A DNA stretch of 64,000 bases from G963677445 sp963678275 (GTDB lineage Bacteria > Bacteroidota > Ignavibacteria > Ignavibacteriales > Melioribacteraceae): contig OY782765.1 of the NCBI GenBank assembly GCA_963678275.1, positions 5,828,001 to 5,892,000 of the forward strand. The letters run 5' to 3'. A program made the position numbers and the translations under genes. Numbering within the stretch: position 1 is the first letter of the stretch; each line of letters begins with the position of its first letter. Below the pieces are notes generated by a model. It saw only the letters and a list, made by a program, of their open reading frames with translations, did no database searches and was not told the DNA's origin. Below are positions 1-9,694 of the stretch, piece after piece.

Positions 1-368
1 TAAAGACTGGTGAAGATATTACAGCCGAGATCTCGTGAAAATTGTTTTATTTCATTTATCTGAAATTGCCGCAAGGTATATTTATTAATATATTTTGATA
101 TTATAAATTGATTTTTTGACGGGAGCCGCGCTAATGAAATATTTTTTTAATTCAAATACAGCGGTTTTATATTGCCGGTGAAAAAGCGCGGAGGTTATTA
201 TAACCCTGTATCCCGCTGCTCAGCGGGCATTCTGAACAGATTGAATATTTCTTCCTGTCCGGTCTCGCCTGCTGTAATAGAATATTTTTATTAAAAACAG
301 GACTGTCAGGGGTAAGATAACAATTTACCGGCAGCATTCGGTTTTTAAGTGACTGAAAAATTAAACGG
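1..368. other. Gene-free leader upstream of gcvT
   Basis: No coding region is supported here on either strand. The stretch is AT-rich. It contains one compact hairpin (CCCGCT/AGCGGG, 212-227) without a T-run. I looked for the double-aptamer glycine riboswitch that often precedes gcv genes and did not see its conserved core. Confidence 0.5.
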
Positions 369-1460
369 ATGATTAAAATGGAAAAAACAAAATTTTATAA
401 TATTCATGAAAAAGCCGGCGCGAAACTTATAGGTTTTGCCGGTTTTATGATGCCGGTTCAGTATTCTTCCATGATTGAAGAACATATGGCTGTAAGAAAC
501 AGTGTCGGAGTTTTTGATGTATCCCATATGGGGGAAGTTTTTGTAAGGGGAGAAAAAGCGCTTGATTTTGTTCAGCATATAACTGTTAACAATGCCGCGA
601 AGCTGGTTCCCGGCAAGGTTCAGTATTCGGCCATGTGTTATGAAGATGGAGGAATTGTTGACGATCTTCTGGTATATATGATAAAAGAGAATGAATATAT
701 GCTGGTAATCAATGCCTCAAATATTGATAAAGATTTTGCCTGGATGGAGAAAAATAACAGCTTCGGGGTGGAACTTGTAAATGAGAGCGCCGATTATTCG
801 CTTCTCGCGGTTCAGGGCCCGAAATCGGGGGAAGTGATTAATAAAGTCAGTTCAATTCCCGCCGATATGGAATATTATCATTTTGCTTTCGCGCAGATTG
901 CCGGAATCGATGTAATTCTTTCGAGAACAGGATACACCGGAGAGCTCGGATTCGAAATTTATTTTAAAGGTGATACAGCCGCCGCCGAAAATTTGTGGAA
1001 TACAATATTTGAAGCCGGGGCCGAATTTGATATTAAACCTGCGGGTCTGGCAGCAAGGGATACCCTGAGGCTTGAAATGGGTTTCTGCCTCTATGGAAAT
1101 GATATTGACAAAACAACCAATACAATAGAAGCAGGTCTGGGATGGATAACCAAATTGAAAAAAGGTGATTTTATCGGCAGTGATGTTGTTCAGCAGGTTA
1201 AAGAAAATGGTCCCGAAAGGAAACTCTGCGCGATTATTTCTGATAAGAAGGCCATTTTCCGCCAGGGATACCCGATCGTTGTCGACGGTGAAACTATCGG
1301 TAATATTACAAGCGGCACTATGAGTCCTGTTCTCGGCAAACCGATAGCTCTCGGTTACGTAAAAAAAGAACTGGCGCAGCCCGGAAATAAAATTAATGTA
1401 GTTATTAGAAACCGGGAAATTGAAGCCGAAATAACACAACTTCCATTTGTGAAAAAATAA
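369..1460 (+). CDS. gcvT: Aminomethyltransferase, glycine cleavage T protein
   Basis: T protein of the cytoplasmic glycine cleavage system. It moves the aminomethyl group from the lipoyl-H protein to tetrahydrofolate, releasing ammonia and 5,10-methylene-THF. The 363-residue length is normal for the family. Visible hallmarks are DVSHMGE (residues 50-56), GGIVDDLLVY with the expected catalytic Asp near residue 98, YTGELGFEIY (about 189) and LRLEMGFCLYGNDI in the folate-binding half. The first ATG (369) and one three codons on (378) are both possible; neither has a strong ribosome-binding site. A comB-like gene starts two bases after the stop, so the two are probably cotranscribed. No gcvH or gcvP lies nearby. 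A second folate-binding paralogue (ygfZ-like) is at 48600; this one is called gcvT because of its full family motifs. Confidence 0.93.
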   Translation: MIKMEKTKFYNIHEKAGAKLIGFAGFMMPVQYSSMIEEHMAVRNSVGVFDVSHMGEVFVRGEKALDFVQHITVNNAAKLVPGKVQYSAMCYEDGGIVDDLLVYMIKENEYMLVINASNIDKDFAWMEKNNSFGVELVNESADYSLLAVQGPKSGEVINKVSSIPADMEYYHFAFAQIAGIDVILSRTGYTGELGFEIYFKGDTAAAENLWNTIFEAGAEFDIKPAGLAARDTLRLEMGFCLYGNDIDKTTNTIEAGLGWITKLKKGDFIGSDVVQQVKENGPERKLCAIISDKKAIFRQGYPIVVDGETIGNITSGTMSPVLGKPIALGYVKKELAQPGNKINVVIRNREIEAEITQLPFVKK

Positions 1461-1461
1461 T

Positions 1462-2187
1462 ATGAAAATTCATGTTCTTCTTTCGCCCCTGAACGCGGAC
1501 GAACTTTATTTTACCGGAAAGACCACTGTGGTAATTGATGTTTTAAGAGCAACCACTTCAATTATCTACGCGCTTAATAACGGCGCCAGGGAAATTATTC
1601 CGGTCAATACTATTGAATTTGCCATGAAAGTATCGGGCAACGCTTTCGGGGGCAGCACATTGCTCGCCGGTGAAAGGAACGCGGAAAAAATTGATGGATT
1701 CAGCCTGGGAAATTCACCCCTTGAATTTACCGAAGAAGTTGTAAAGAATAAATCGATCATACTATATACCACCAACGGTTCGAGAGCGGTTGTAAGGGCG
1801 AAATTTTCTGAAAATCTTTACATCTGCTCTTTTAATAATCTGCCGGGAATGGCTGAATTTCTTGTGTCGCGCGGCAATGATGTTACTATTCTCTGTTCCG
1901 GCTGGAACGGTATGTTCTGCATGGAGGATACTGTATGCGCCGGGCGTTTGGTTTCGGAGCTTATGAAAGCCGGCCCCGATTCTGAAATAAGCGACGCCGC
2001 CCGCGCCGCGCTAATACTCAATAAACCATTTTCGGAAAATTATCTTGATATGCTTACTGATACCGAACATGGGAAACTACTCAAATCAAAAGGATTTGAG
2101 GATGATCTTGAGGCTGCCTGCCGCTTTGGCTCAACTGATATAATACCTGTTTATTCAGGCGGAACAATAAAAGCATATAGCGGGTAG
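1462..2187 (+). CDS. 2-phosphosulfolactate phosphatase-like (ComB family)
   Basis: ComB-family phosphatase, 241 residues. The founding enzyme dephosphorylates 2-phosphosulfolactate in coenzyme M synthesis, but the family is widespread in bacteria that lack coenzyme M, so the real substrate here is unknown. Recognition rests on VIDVLRATTS near residue 25, LAGERNAEKIDGFSLGNSP (about 70-88), TTNGSRAV (about 100) and the later CSGWNG and EDTVCAGRLV blocks. It sits between gcvT (1-base gap) and ftsK (9 bases), so it is probably in one operon with them although the functions are unrelated. Confidence 0.85.
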   Translation: MKIHVLLSPLNADELYFTGKTTVVIDVLRATTSIIYALNNGAREIIPVNTIEFAMKVSGNAFGGSTLLAGERNAEKIDGFSLGNSPLEFTEEVVKNKSIILYTTNGSRAVVRAKFSENLYICSFNNLPGMAEFLVSRGNDVTILCSGWNGMFCMEDTVCAGRLVSELMKAGPDSEISDAARAALILNKPFSENYLDMLTDTEHGKLLKSKGFEDDLEAACRFGSTDIIPVYSGGTIKAYSG

Positions 2188-2196
2188 AAAGGACTG

Positions 2197-4653
2197 ATGG
2201 CTGTAAAAAAGAAAAATAATAAGGTTACCAAAGTTACATCTGAAAAGAAAAAAAAAATTGCCGGACTTCTGCTGGCAGTTTTTTCCATTTTACTCGCTCT
2301 GAGTATTATCTCTTATTCAAGATATGATGAAGCCAACCTGACCTACAGTTTTTCTGATATCTTCAAAGTATTTTCAACCGATCCCGATTATGTGTCGAGA
2401 GCTGTGGATACAAACAACTGGATGGGACTTATCGGGGCTTATCTCTCATCCTTTTTGATCGGTTCAACTCTCGGATATTTTTCTCTCGCTTTTCCGGCAA
2501 TTATTTTTATCTGGGGTTTTGCCATTGCCAGCAGCCGGCTTGAAAATGAAAGAGCCCTCTTTCTGACAAAGATTATATTCTTTTCTTCACTTCTGGCCGC
2601 TTCATTTACCGGATTGATTAGGACTGAAACCGGTTTTCTCCTTCCGTTTTTCGAACTTTCGGGCAAGGTCGGCGCCTTCTTCGGTTCGGTTGTCGGTAAA
2701 TTAATAGGACTCGCGGGCGGTATATTATTTTTCCTTACGGTTGTATTTATAATGTTATTTATTTTCCTCGATCTGAACCTGCACAAAATAGCTGAATACT
2801 TCAGGAACCAGCTTTCCGACGCTTTTGCCGATGATCAGAAACATGATTCCGGAGAGGAGAAAAAGAAAAAAATTATTTTGAAGAAGGAGGAAGAAAAGGA
2901 TGCCGGCGAAGAAGAGATGATATCAGATGTGCCGGGACTTATTGAAGAAGATACTAAGGAAACAGCCGACTTGCCGGAGCAGGAGGAAGCTGATGAAACA
3001 AAAATTACAATTATCAAAAATGAAATTGATGACAATATAATTGAGGCGGAACTCGCGGCGGCTGAAGATGATAAAAGCGGCGGTGATGAGATTCAGGACG
3101 ATGATGATTATATTGCCGAAATAAATCCTGAAGAGGAAGCGAAGCTGCCTGAACAGTGGGAAGAGAATATTAAATATAAAGCTCCCGGTATTGATCTTCT
3201 GGAAAACCAGACAGAAAAGGAATTTATTATTTCGGAAGAGGAGCTGAAAAAAAATGCCGAACTTCTTCAGCAGAAGCTTGCTCTATTCGATATAAAAGTT
3301 GAAGATATAAGTGTTACACCGGGACCAGTTGTAGCTCTTTATGAGTTGGTTCCGGCGCCCGGAGTTAAGATAAGCCGGATTGTAAGTCTGGAAAATGACA
3401 TTGCCCTCGCGCTTGCCGCTCGTGGTATAAGGATCATTGCTCCTATTCCCGGAAAAAGCGCCATAGGAGTTGAAATACCCAACGCGAAAGCTTCTCTTGT
3501 AAGCGCCCGGTCAGTAATCAGCCGCCTTAAGGAGAGCAAAGCGGTCCTTCCTCTCGCGCTTGGCAAAACCATTTCGGGCGATGTTTATATCGCCGATCTC
3601 GCCGATATGCCTCATTTGCTTATTGCCGGTTCAACCGGTTCGGGCAAGAGTGTCGGTATTAATATGCTTATCAACAGCCTTATTTATTCCAGGCATCCAT
3701 CCGAAATAAAATTTGTAATCGTCGATCCCAAAAAGATTGAGCTTTCATTCTATAAAAAACTTTCGATGCATTTTCTTGCTGTCTCTCCCGATATTGATGA
3801 AGAGATCATAACAACCCCCCAGAACGCTCTTCTCGTTCTTAATTCGGTAATTTATGAGATGGAAAAAAGATATACCAAGCTGGCGAAAGTCGGGGTAAGA
3901 AATATCGTCGATTATAATAAAAAGGTCTCTAACCCCAAAACAAAGCCGAAAGATACAGACAATATGAAGCACTTTAAATTACCTTATATTGTCGTGGTTA
4001 TAGATGAGCTTGCCGATCTTATGATGACGTCGGGGAAAGAGGTTGAAGAACCGATAGCCCGCCTGGCGCAGCTTGCCCGCGCTGTCGGCATTCACCTTAT
4101 TGTCGCAACCCAGAGACCTTCGGTAAATGTTATCACGGGAATCATAAAGGCTAATTTCAGCGCGAGGATCGCTTACCAGGTGGCAACAAAAATTGATTCA
4201 AGAACAATTCTTGATATGAATGGAGCGGAAAGGCTGCTCGGAAAAGGTGATATGTTGTTTATGCCCGGAGGTTTGCCAAAGCCTGTAAGGATACAGAACG
4301 CGTTTATCTCAACCGAAGAGGTTGAAAAAATAACAAATTTCATATATATCCAGGATGGTTTTTCAAAACGTTATTACCTGCCTTCAATGTTTGAACAGCA
4401 GAAGGATACGGGAGGCAGCATGCTTGCCGATCTGGACCCCATGTTTGAAGAGGCCGCGCGGGTGATTGTACGTCATCAGCAGGGATCGGTTTCCTTATTG
4501 CAGCGGCGGCTGAAGCTCGGTTATTCGAGAGCCGCGAGAGTTGTCGATCAGCTTGAGCAGGCGGGTATTGTCGGCCCTTCGGTCGGCAGCAAGGCAAGGG
4601 ATGTTTTAATTGACAATGATGATCAGCTCGACGCGTTATTGAGGTCTTTATGA
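2197..4653 (+). CDS. ftsK: DNA translocase FtsK/SpoIIIE
   Basis: Septum-anchored dsDNA translocase that clears chromosome termini during division and directs Xer dimer resolution. The 818 residues follow the family order: a basic N-terminus, about four membrane segments (residues 25-195), a long acidic and charged linker (205-330), the motor and a C-terminal winged-helix gamma domain (about 750-818). The Walker A motif GSTGSGKS is near residue 478, and a Walker B-like VVVIDELADL near 600. VATQRPSVNVITG and ARIAYQV follow, as in other FtsK motors. The gamma domain suggests recognition of polar KOPS-type sequences. An ATGA overlap (4 bases) couples it to the LolA-like gene. A XerC/D recombinase, its usual partner, is at 24714. 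Confidence 0.95.
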   Translation: MAVKKKNNKVTKVTSEKKKKIAGLLLAVFSILLALSIISYSRYDEANLTYSFSDIFKVFSTDPDYVSRAVDTNNWMGLIGAYLSSFLIGSTLGYFSLAFPAIIFIWGFAIASSRLENERALFLTKIIFFSSLLAASFTGLIRTETGFLLPFFELSGKVGAFFGSVVGKLIGLAGGILFFLTVVFIMLFIFLDLNLHKIAEYFRNQLSDAFADDQKHDSGEEKKKKIILKKEEEKDAGEEEMISDVPGLIEEDTKETADLPEQEEADETKITIIKNEIDDNIIEAELAAAEDDKSGGDEIQDDDDYIAEINPEEEAKLPEQWEENIKYKAPGIDLLENQTEKEFIISEEELKKNAELLQQKLALFDIKVEDISVTPGPVVALYELVPAPGVKISRIVSLENDIALALAARGIRIIAPIPGKSAIGVEIPNAKASLVSARSVISRLKESKAVLPLALGKTISGDVYIADLADMPHLLIAGSTGSGKSVGINMLINSLIYSRHPSEIKFVIVDPKKIELSFYKKLSMHFLAVSPDIDEEIITTPQNALLVLNSVIYEMEKRYTKLAKVGVRNIVDYNKKVSNPKTKPKDTDNMKHFKLPYIVVVIDELADLMMTSGKEVEEPIARLAQLARAVGIHLIVATQRPSVNVITGIIKANFSARIAYQVATKIDSRTILDMNGAERLLGKGDMLFMPGGLPKPVRIQNAFISTEEVEKITNFIYIQDGFSKRYYLPSMFEQQKDTGGSMLADLDPMFEEAARVIVRHQQGSVSLLQRRLKLGYSRAARVVDQLEQAGIVGPSVGSKARDVLIDNDDQLDALLRSL

Positions 4654-5246
4654 TTAACTTTTTAATGATTCTGTTATCTTCTCTATTTTTTGTTTCTCCC
4701 GCGGGAAATGATGTGTTGACCAGACTTCAGGCGGAATACAATTCAATAACTGATTTTACGGCAGTATTTTCACAGTCAGCGGAATCGGCCGAGGGAAAAA
4801 CCATATCTCTTCTGAAAGGAGACTTTCATTATAAGAGGGAAAATAAATTCAGAATAGAAACCTCCGGTCAACTGATAATTTCGAATGGGGAAACCGTCTG
4901 GAATTATAATGAAAAGCTAAACCGCGTCATAATAAATAGTATGGATGAAATGAATTTTCCCCTTATCGACGATATCCTTTTCGAATTGCCGGAAAAAGGG
5001 AGGGTCGAAGAAAAAAAAATTAATAACGGGTGGCAGGTAAAAATTATTCCTGATGACAATTCTTCATTCCGGAGTGTTTCTGTGAATGTTGATAAGAACT
5101 TTCAGATCACTGTTATCGGACTGGAAGGTTTTGATGATACTATTTACAGGTTTTCACTTTCGGAGCAAAAATATAATACCGGTCTAAAAGATGACCTTTT
5201 TAATTTTTCACCAGCCGAAGGAATTGAAATAATTGACTTCAGATAA
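4650..5246 (+). CDS. lolA: LolA-like outer-membrane lipoprotein carrier
   Basis: Predicted periplasmic carrier that takes lipoproteins from the inner-membrane Lol complex to the outer membrane. The 198 residues begin with a hydrophobic signal peptide (about 1-17), followed by LQAEYNSITDFTAVFSQ, the typical LolA opening. The LKGDFHYKRENKFRIE block and the INDNGETVWNY-like strand (seen as IISNGETVWNYNEK) follow. It starts inside the last codons of ftsK and its 3' end overlaps the next gene by 14 bases, suggesting translational coupling. The family call is good; substrate range cannot be read from sequence. Confidence 0.82.
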   Translation: MINFLMILLSSLFFVSPAGNDVLTRLQAEYNSITDFTAVFSQSAESAEGKTISLLKGDFHYKRENKFRIETSGQLIISNGETVWNYNEKLNRVIINSMDEMNFPLIDDILFELPEKGRVEEKKINNGWQVKIIPDDNSSFRSVSVNVDKNFQITVIGLEGFDDTIYRFSLSEQKYNTGLKDDLFNFSPAEGIEIIDFR

Positions 5247-6300
5247 GAACAAATCTTTATTAAAACGTATTTCGGGGATTGTATTTCCCCTGGCGCTGAC
5301 GGCAGTTTTTTTGTGGTTCGCTTTCCGTTCAATTGATTTTTCCGTTATGTTTGAACATTTGTCGAATATTTCGGTATTCTGGGCAATAGTTTTTATTATA
5401 GTCTTTTTGATGTCCCATTACGCGAGGGCGTTGCGCTGGAAAGTAATGATTTCTTCTGTAAAGCCGGACGCTTCTTCAATGGTTTTATGGGGCGCTTTAA
5501 TGATAGGTTATGGCGTTAACTGTGTCGTACCACGACTGGGTGAATTATACAGGGCCCTCTTTCTCGGTAAATGGGAAGGATTGTCCCGCACCTCCATGCT
5601 TGGAACAATAATTGTTGAAAGAGTAATTGATGTTGCCGCTTTAATTATCTCCGTCCTTATAAGTGTCTGGATATATGGCGGCAACCTGTACGATGATGTT
5701 CTCTGGCTCAAGTCGTCGATGTATATTGTCCTTTTCGCGGTTGTTTTTATGCTGCTCTTCTTTATCCTTCTAATCCGATATGGTGAAAATTTTTATGGAG
5801 TTATAGTTAACTTTGTTTCCCGGTTTTCAGCGCGTCTGGCCGAAAAACTTGGTTATATCTTTAAAATGCTTGTACAGGGATTCAGTAGTCTGAGGGGAAC
5901 CAAAAATTACATCTACACAATATTTCTCAGCGCGCTGATAATGTTTTTTTACGGGCTGAATTCATATATCGGTTTTTATATGATGTCGATGGATGACATT
6001 ATGCCTGTGACCTTTGGAATGGGCTGGATACTTATGACCATGAGCGCTTTCGGTGTTGTTTTACCCACGCCGGGAGGAACGGGATCATATCACGCGATCA
6101 CAATTCTTGTTCTCGTAAACATCTTTGGATTTGCCCGTGAAATAAGCGGGGCCTATGCGCTGACTACTCACCTTATCTCTTATATTATGTTTCTCGGAGC
6201 AATGTTCATTTCATTTTATCTTGGAAATATCCGCCAGAAACGGATTGGCAAAAAGAGTGAAAATTTTCTTTCGGTATTTAAAATTAATCCGGACCAGTGA
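5233..6300 (+). CDS. Flippase-like integral membrane protein (LPG synthase TM family)
   Basis: 355-residue polytopic membrane protein of the family named after the lysylphosphatidylglycerol synthase transmembrane region (YbhN/UPF0104-like). Members include lipid flippases and proteins of unknown function. About eight hydrophobic segments are visible. Family-like blocks are HYARALRWKVM (about 58-68), GYGVNCVVPRLGELYRA (about 94-110, the conserved N-x-x-x-P-x-x-G-E region) and VLPTPGGTGSYHA (near 277, the P-G-G-x-G motif). The assigned start is TTG and overlaps the preceding gene by 14 bases. It lacks the soluble aminoacyl-transfer domain of MprF, so it is not a lysyl-PG synthase. Confidence 0.78.
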   Translation: MTSDKNKSLLKRISGIVFPLALTAVFLWFAFRSIDFSVMFEHLSNISVFWAIVFIIVFLMSHYARALRWKVMISSVKPDASSMVLWGALMIGYGVNCVVPRLGELYRALFLGKWEGLSRTSMLGTIIVERVIDVAALIISVLISVWIYGGNLYDDVLWLKSSMYIVLFAVVFMLLFFILLIRYGENFYGVIVNFVSRFSARLAEKLGYIFKMLVQGFSSLRGTKNYIYTIFLSALIMFFYGLNSYIGFYMMSMDDIMPVTFGMGWILMTMSAFGVVLPTPGGTGSYHAITILVLVNIFGFAREISGAYALTTHLISYIMFLGAMFISFYLGNIRQKRIGKKSENFLSVFKINPDQ

Positions 6301-6953
6301 TGAAAAAAATATATTATTCTGTTGTATTGATTCTTATAGTTTCCATGAAAATATTTCCGCAGATCGATGTCTCGGCGGGAATGGGGCTTTCTTTTTTCAG
6401 CAACCCCTCTTTTACAGATTATATAAACGTTTTTTTTGCCGCTCCCGGTGATGACCTGCAGACATTCAACTCTTCCGTAGAATTTTTTATTGAAGGGGAT
6501 TATGATATCTCGGAAAAATACCAGGTGGGAATTGAATATGCCTTTCAGAAATATTCTTACAATGCCACAACCTCAAAATCGGGATATTATGACCTTTCAC
6601 TTGGCCATCATAAACCCTCGGTGATGTTTTATTATATTGTGAAGGGAACAGGTTACAAGCTCAAATTCGGAGGAGGGGCCGGTCCCAGATTTTTGCTTCT
6701 TGATGAACAAAAAGCAAACTCTCCTGAGCCGGAGGATTATTCTGCCATCGGTCTCGGGCTTGTTTTACGAGCGCAGGGGAATACAATGCTTGGCGACAAT
6801 TTTTACGCCAATATCGGCGCCGATCTTCGTTATGATATGCCCGGTGAACCTGATAAGGATGGAAAAAAAATGTTCAATTCCACCCTTGATGAGAATGTTA
6901 ACTTTAACGCGATATCGCTGGGTATAAGACTCGGAATTTCTTATTTCTTCTAA
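6297..6953 (+). CDS. Outer-membrane beta-barrel protein
   Basis: 218 residues with a signal peptide (about 1-20, ending near IFPQ) and then alternating polar/aromatic strands such as YQVGIEYAFQKYSYN, KPSVMFYYIVKGTGYKLKFGGGAGPRF and a terminal strand LGIRLGISYFF ending in Phe. This matches a small outer-membrane barrel, roughly the OmpX/OmpW size class. The ATGA overlap with the upstream membrane-protein gene places it in the same operon. No specific function can be assigned. Confidence 0.65.
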   Translation: MMKKIYYSVVLILIVSMKIFPQIDVSAGMGLSFFSNPSFTDYINVFFAAPGDDLQTFNSSVEFFIEGDYDISEKYQVGIEYAFQKYSYNATTSKSGYYDLSLGHHKPSVMFYYIVKGTGYKLKFGGGAGPRFLLLDEQKANSPEPEDYSAIGLGLVLRAQGNTMLGDNFYANIGADLRYDMPGEPDKDGKKMFNSTLDENVNFNAISLGIRLGISYFF

Positions 6954-6962
6954 AGGTAAAAA

Positions 6963-7811
6963 GTGAATATAATTGAATCAATTTTGCTTGGTATCATCCA
7001 GGGATTAACAGAATTTCTTCCGATAAGCAGCACCGGACATCTTACTGTGGCCGGAAAACTGCTTGATCTTGTGTCTCCCGCACATCCGGAAAGGTGGACA
7101 GCTTTTATCGCTGTAGTTCAGCTTGGAACTCTCGCCGCCGTGGTGGTTTATTTCCGGAAGGATCTGTGGGGCATCTTTACGGAGTTTCTGCGTGATAATA
7201 TTTTAAGCCCGAAAAAAATATCCGCCCAGTCTTCCAATTCTTATCTTGGCTGGCTTATTATTCTCGGCTCTGTTCCGGTGGTGATAATAGGGCTTGGGTT
7301 TAAGGATTTTATCGAAGGGGCTCTCACAAAAAATTTATATATTATTTCGGGCAGCCTGATCGCCCTGGGGCTCATTCTCGCGATTGCCGAAAAGGTTGGC
7401 AAATTTGAAAGAGACCTTGACAAAATAACATGGAAAGACGCTTTGCTGATAGGTATCGCGCAGTCCTTCGCGCTAATACCCGGGTCGTCGAGATCGGGCA
7501 CTACCATCACTATGGGGCTTTTCCTGGGACTAAAACGTGAAACAGCGGCCAGGTTTTCATTTCTGCTCAGTGTTCCCGCAGTGCTCGGCAGCGGTCTTCT
7601 TGAATTTTACAGCTCCCTGGAATATATTGATACATCGGGAATAATTACACTTACTATCGCGACAATATTTTCTTTTATAAGCGGATATCTGACCATAGCG
7701 TTTTTACTCAATTATCTTAAAAAGAACTCCACATTTGTTTTTGTCTGGTACCGAATTGCCATTGGTCTTACAATAACAGGTTTAATTTTTATGAATATTA
7801 TTTCTCCTTAA
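6963..7811 (+). CDS. uppP: Undecaprenyl-diphosphatase (UppP/BacA)
   Basis: Integral membrane phosphatase that converts undecaprenyl diphosphate to the monophosphate, recycling the lipid carrier for peptidoglycan and glycan export. Both catalytic regions are intact: QGLTEFLPISSTGHL (about 14-28) and PGSSRSGTTITMGLFLGLKR (about 177-196). The length of 282 residues and about eight membrane segments are normal. The start is GTG at 6963, preceded by AAAGG at a good distance. It follows the barrel gene by 9 bases. Confidence 0.95.
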   Translation: MNIIESILLGIIQGLTEFLPISSTGHLTVAGKLLDLVSPAHPERWTAFIAVVQLGTLAAVVVYFRKDLWGIFTEFLRDNILSPKKISAQSSNSYLGWLIILGSVPVVIIGLGFKDFIEGALTKNLYIISGSLIALGLILAIAEKVGKFERDLDKITWKDALLIGIAQSFALIPGSSRSGTTITMGLFLGLKRETAARFSFLLSVPAVLGSGLLEFYSSLEYIDTSGIITLTIATIFSFISGYLTIAFLLNYLKKNSTFVFVWYRIAIGLTITGLIFMNIISP

Positions 7812-7826
7812 AAGAAAGGACAGGTT

Positions 7827-8387
7827 ATGTACAAATTAGCAATGTCATTATTAATTATTTTTGCCGTTGCCTGCGGCGAATCAGAAAAAGGAAATGGAAA
7901 AATGGAAAAATTGATTGCCACAATGGAAACCAATTATGGAACTATAAAAATTGAACTCTTTAAGGATAAAGCTCCGAAGACGGTTGAAAACTTCACAGGG
8001 CTTGCCGAAAAAGGATATTATGAAGGGATCATTTTTCACCGGGTGATTGACGGATTTATGATTCAGGGCGGCGACCCGACCGGAACAGGACGCGGTGGTG
8101 AAAGCCTTTGGGGCGGTAAGTTTGAAGATGAATTTCATCCCCAGGCTCTCCATGATAAACCGGGTATTCTTTCTATGGCTAACGCCGGACCAAATACAAA
8201 CGGAAGCCAGTTTTTTATAACTCTTGTGCCTACTCCTCATCTCGACGGCCGTCATTCGGTATTCGGTCAGGTGGTTGAAGGTATGGATGTTGTCCGGAAA
8301 ATTGGCAAAGCGCAAACCAACAGATTCGACAGACCTCTTGAAGATATTGTCATTGAAAAAATAACTGTCGGGATGGAAGCGATATAA
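7827..8387 (+). CDS. Cyclophilin-type peptidyl-prolyl isomerase, lipoprotein
   Basis: 186 residues with a short hydrophobic leader ending in FAVAC, a lipobox, so probably an envelope lipoprotein with a mature isomerase domain (about 28-186). Cyclophilin landmarks are FHRVIDGFMIQGGDPTGTG (catalytic Arg), SMANAGPNTNGSQFFIT and HLDGRHSVFGQVVEGMDVV. It would catalyse proline cis-trans isomerisation during folding of exported proteins. The start has AAAGGA upstream. A strong hairpin terminator follows the stop, closing the operon that begins at gcvT. Confidence 0.92.
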   Translation: MYKLAMSLLIIFAVACGESEKGNGKMEKLIATMETNYGTIKIELFKDKAPKTVENFTGLAEKGYYEGIIFHRVIDGFMIQGGDPTGTGRGGESLWGGKFEDEFHPQALHDKPGILSMANAGPNTNGSQFFITLVPTPHLDGRHSVFGQVVEGMDVVRKIGKAQTNRFDRPLEDIVIEKITVGMEAI

Positions 8388-8407
8388 GCCTGATCTGATT
8401 TTTTTAG

Positions 8408-8441
8408 CGGGCGGGGGAATATTTACCCGTCCGTTTGTTTT
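8408..8441 (+). terminator. Intrinsic terminator after the cyclophilin gene
   Basis: GC-rich 8-bp stem (8408-8415 with 8426-8433, one G-U pair), 10-nt loop, then TTTGTTTT. It lies 20 bases after the cyclophilin stop and before holA. Confidence 0.75.
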
Positions 8442-8597
8442 CTTACCTGTGATAAGAGGGAGATTTTTAGATACTTCCTCTTCTTCAAGGCAGGGGACCG
8501 GGGAGTAGTTTTTAGCGCATAATCCGGAGCATCTAAAAAGCTCGACTCCGGCCCGGCCCGATTCAGATGAAAATTACGAATAAGATTAAGATTATTC

Positions 8598-9614
8598 ATG
8601 GCGAAAGGTAAAATAAATACTCTGAAGATATGGGACCTGCAAAAAATTCTGGAGGCGGAAGAAATAAAACCTGTCTATTTTTTCGCGGGTGAAGATTCAT
8701 GGGAAATTGATAATGCGTGCAGGATAACGGAAAAAAAGATAAAACCGCTGGTTGAATCAGATTTTGATAAAGAAGTAGTAAATGCCGAAAAAAAACAGTC
8801 ACTCGGGCAAATCCTCGACCTCGCGCTCGCATTTCCTTTCGGGTCAGGTAAAAAGCTTATAACAGTAAAAAATTTTGAACGACTCGGAGATAAGAACCTG
8901 CTTGGTAATTATCTGAAATCGCCGGCAGAATTTTCTGTGTTAATTTGTCTGAACTATGGAAAGATAAACGATCCCTCCAAAGAACCATATTTCGGCCTCG
9001 TTGAAAAACAATGTTATTTTGAATCGCCAAAGCTGAATTCATCCAATCTTGTTCCCTGGCTTAGTTCATATGCCCGAAATATGGGGCTTGAACTCAGCGC
9101 GGACAATGCCCGTTATTTTGCCGAAATTACCGGTGAAAGCAAAGCGGAACTTGAAATGCAGCTCCTCAAGATTGCGGAGTACCTGGAAGGGGGCAGGGAA
9201 ATAACATTCGAAAGTATTAAACAGATGGCGTCGGCGTCCCGCAACTTTTCCATTTTTGATTTGCTCGACGCAATGGGAAAAGGAAACAGGAACGGCGCTT
9301 TAGAAATAGTTTATAACCTGCTCGAAAACGATTATGATATTGTCAGGGTAAATTCAATGCTTTCAAAATATATTATAACTCTTGCCAGGGCAATGGAGCT
9401 GAACAAAAAAAGAATGCCTGAAAAAGAAGCTGCACGTGAAGCGGGAGTTTCTCCATATTATTACAAAAATTGTCTGAAAGCCCGATTCCTTCTGAATGAA
9501 AAAAGACTCTGGCAGGCGGGCGCTGCTCTGCTTGATGCCGACCGAACTAAAAAAACCTCCGCGGTTGATGAAAAAACCATCGCGGCAAATATGATCGCTG
9601 CCATTATGAAATAA
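8598..9614 (+). CDS. holA: DNA polymerase III subunit delta
   Basis: Clamp-loader delta subunit, which opens the beta sliding clamp. 338 residues, a normal length. The opening IKPVYFFAGEDSWEIDNACRIT (written here only as its family pattern: P-x-Y-F-x-x-G-E-D) is typical, followed by GSGKKLITVKNFERL, the helical lid region FSIFDLLDAMGKGNRNGALE (about 215-234) and a C-terminal collar domain. HolA is divergent between phyla; the domain order supports the call. It stands alone between a terminator and the sigma-factor gene. Confidence 0.88.
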   Translation: MAKGKINTLKIWDLQKILEAEEIKPVYFFAGEDSWEIDNACRITEKKIKPLVESDFDKEVVNAEKKQSLGQILDLALAFPFGSGKKLITVKNFERLGDKNLLGNYLKSPAEFSVLICLNYGKINDPSKEPYFGLVEKQCYFESPKLNSSNLVPWLSSYARNMGLELSADNARYFAEITGESKAELEMQLLKIAEYLEGGREITFESIKQMASASRNFSIFDLLDAMGKGNRNGALEIVYNLLENDYDIVRVNSMLSKYIITLARAMELNKKRMPEKEAAREAGVSPYYYKNCLKARFLLNEKRLWQAGAALLDADRTKKTSAVDEKTIAANMIAAIMK

Positions 9615-9694
9615 TTAACATTTTTTTACACAAAAAATGGCAAAGATATTTAAATTGCCGGAAACATTATTTTTAATTAAAGAGTATAATTGTT

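Noticed and set aside
1..368. Possible glycine riboswitch before gcvT
   Set aside because: The conserved double-aptamer core was not seen; only a short unrelated hairpin is present.
852..1439. 195-codon minus-strand open frame within gcvT
   Set aside because: Shadow of gcvT; the protein is low in recognisable pattern and lies entirely inside a conserved gene.
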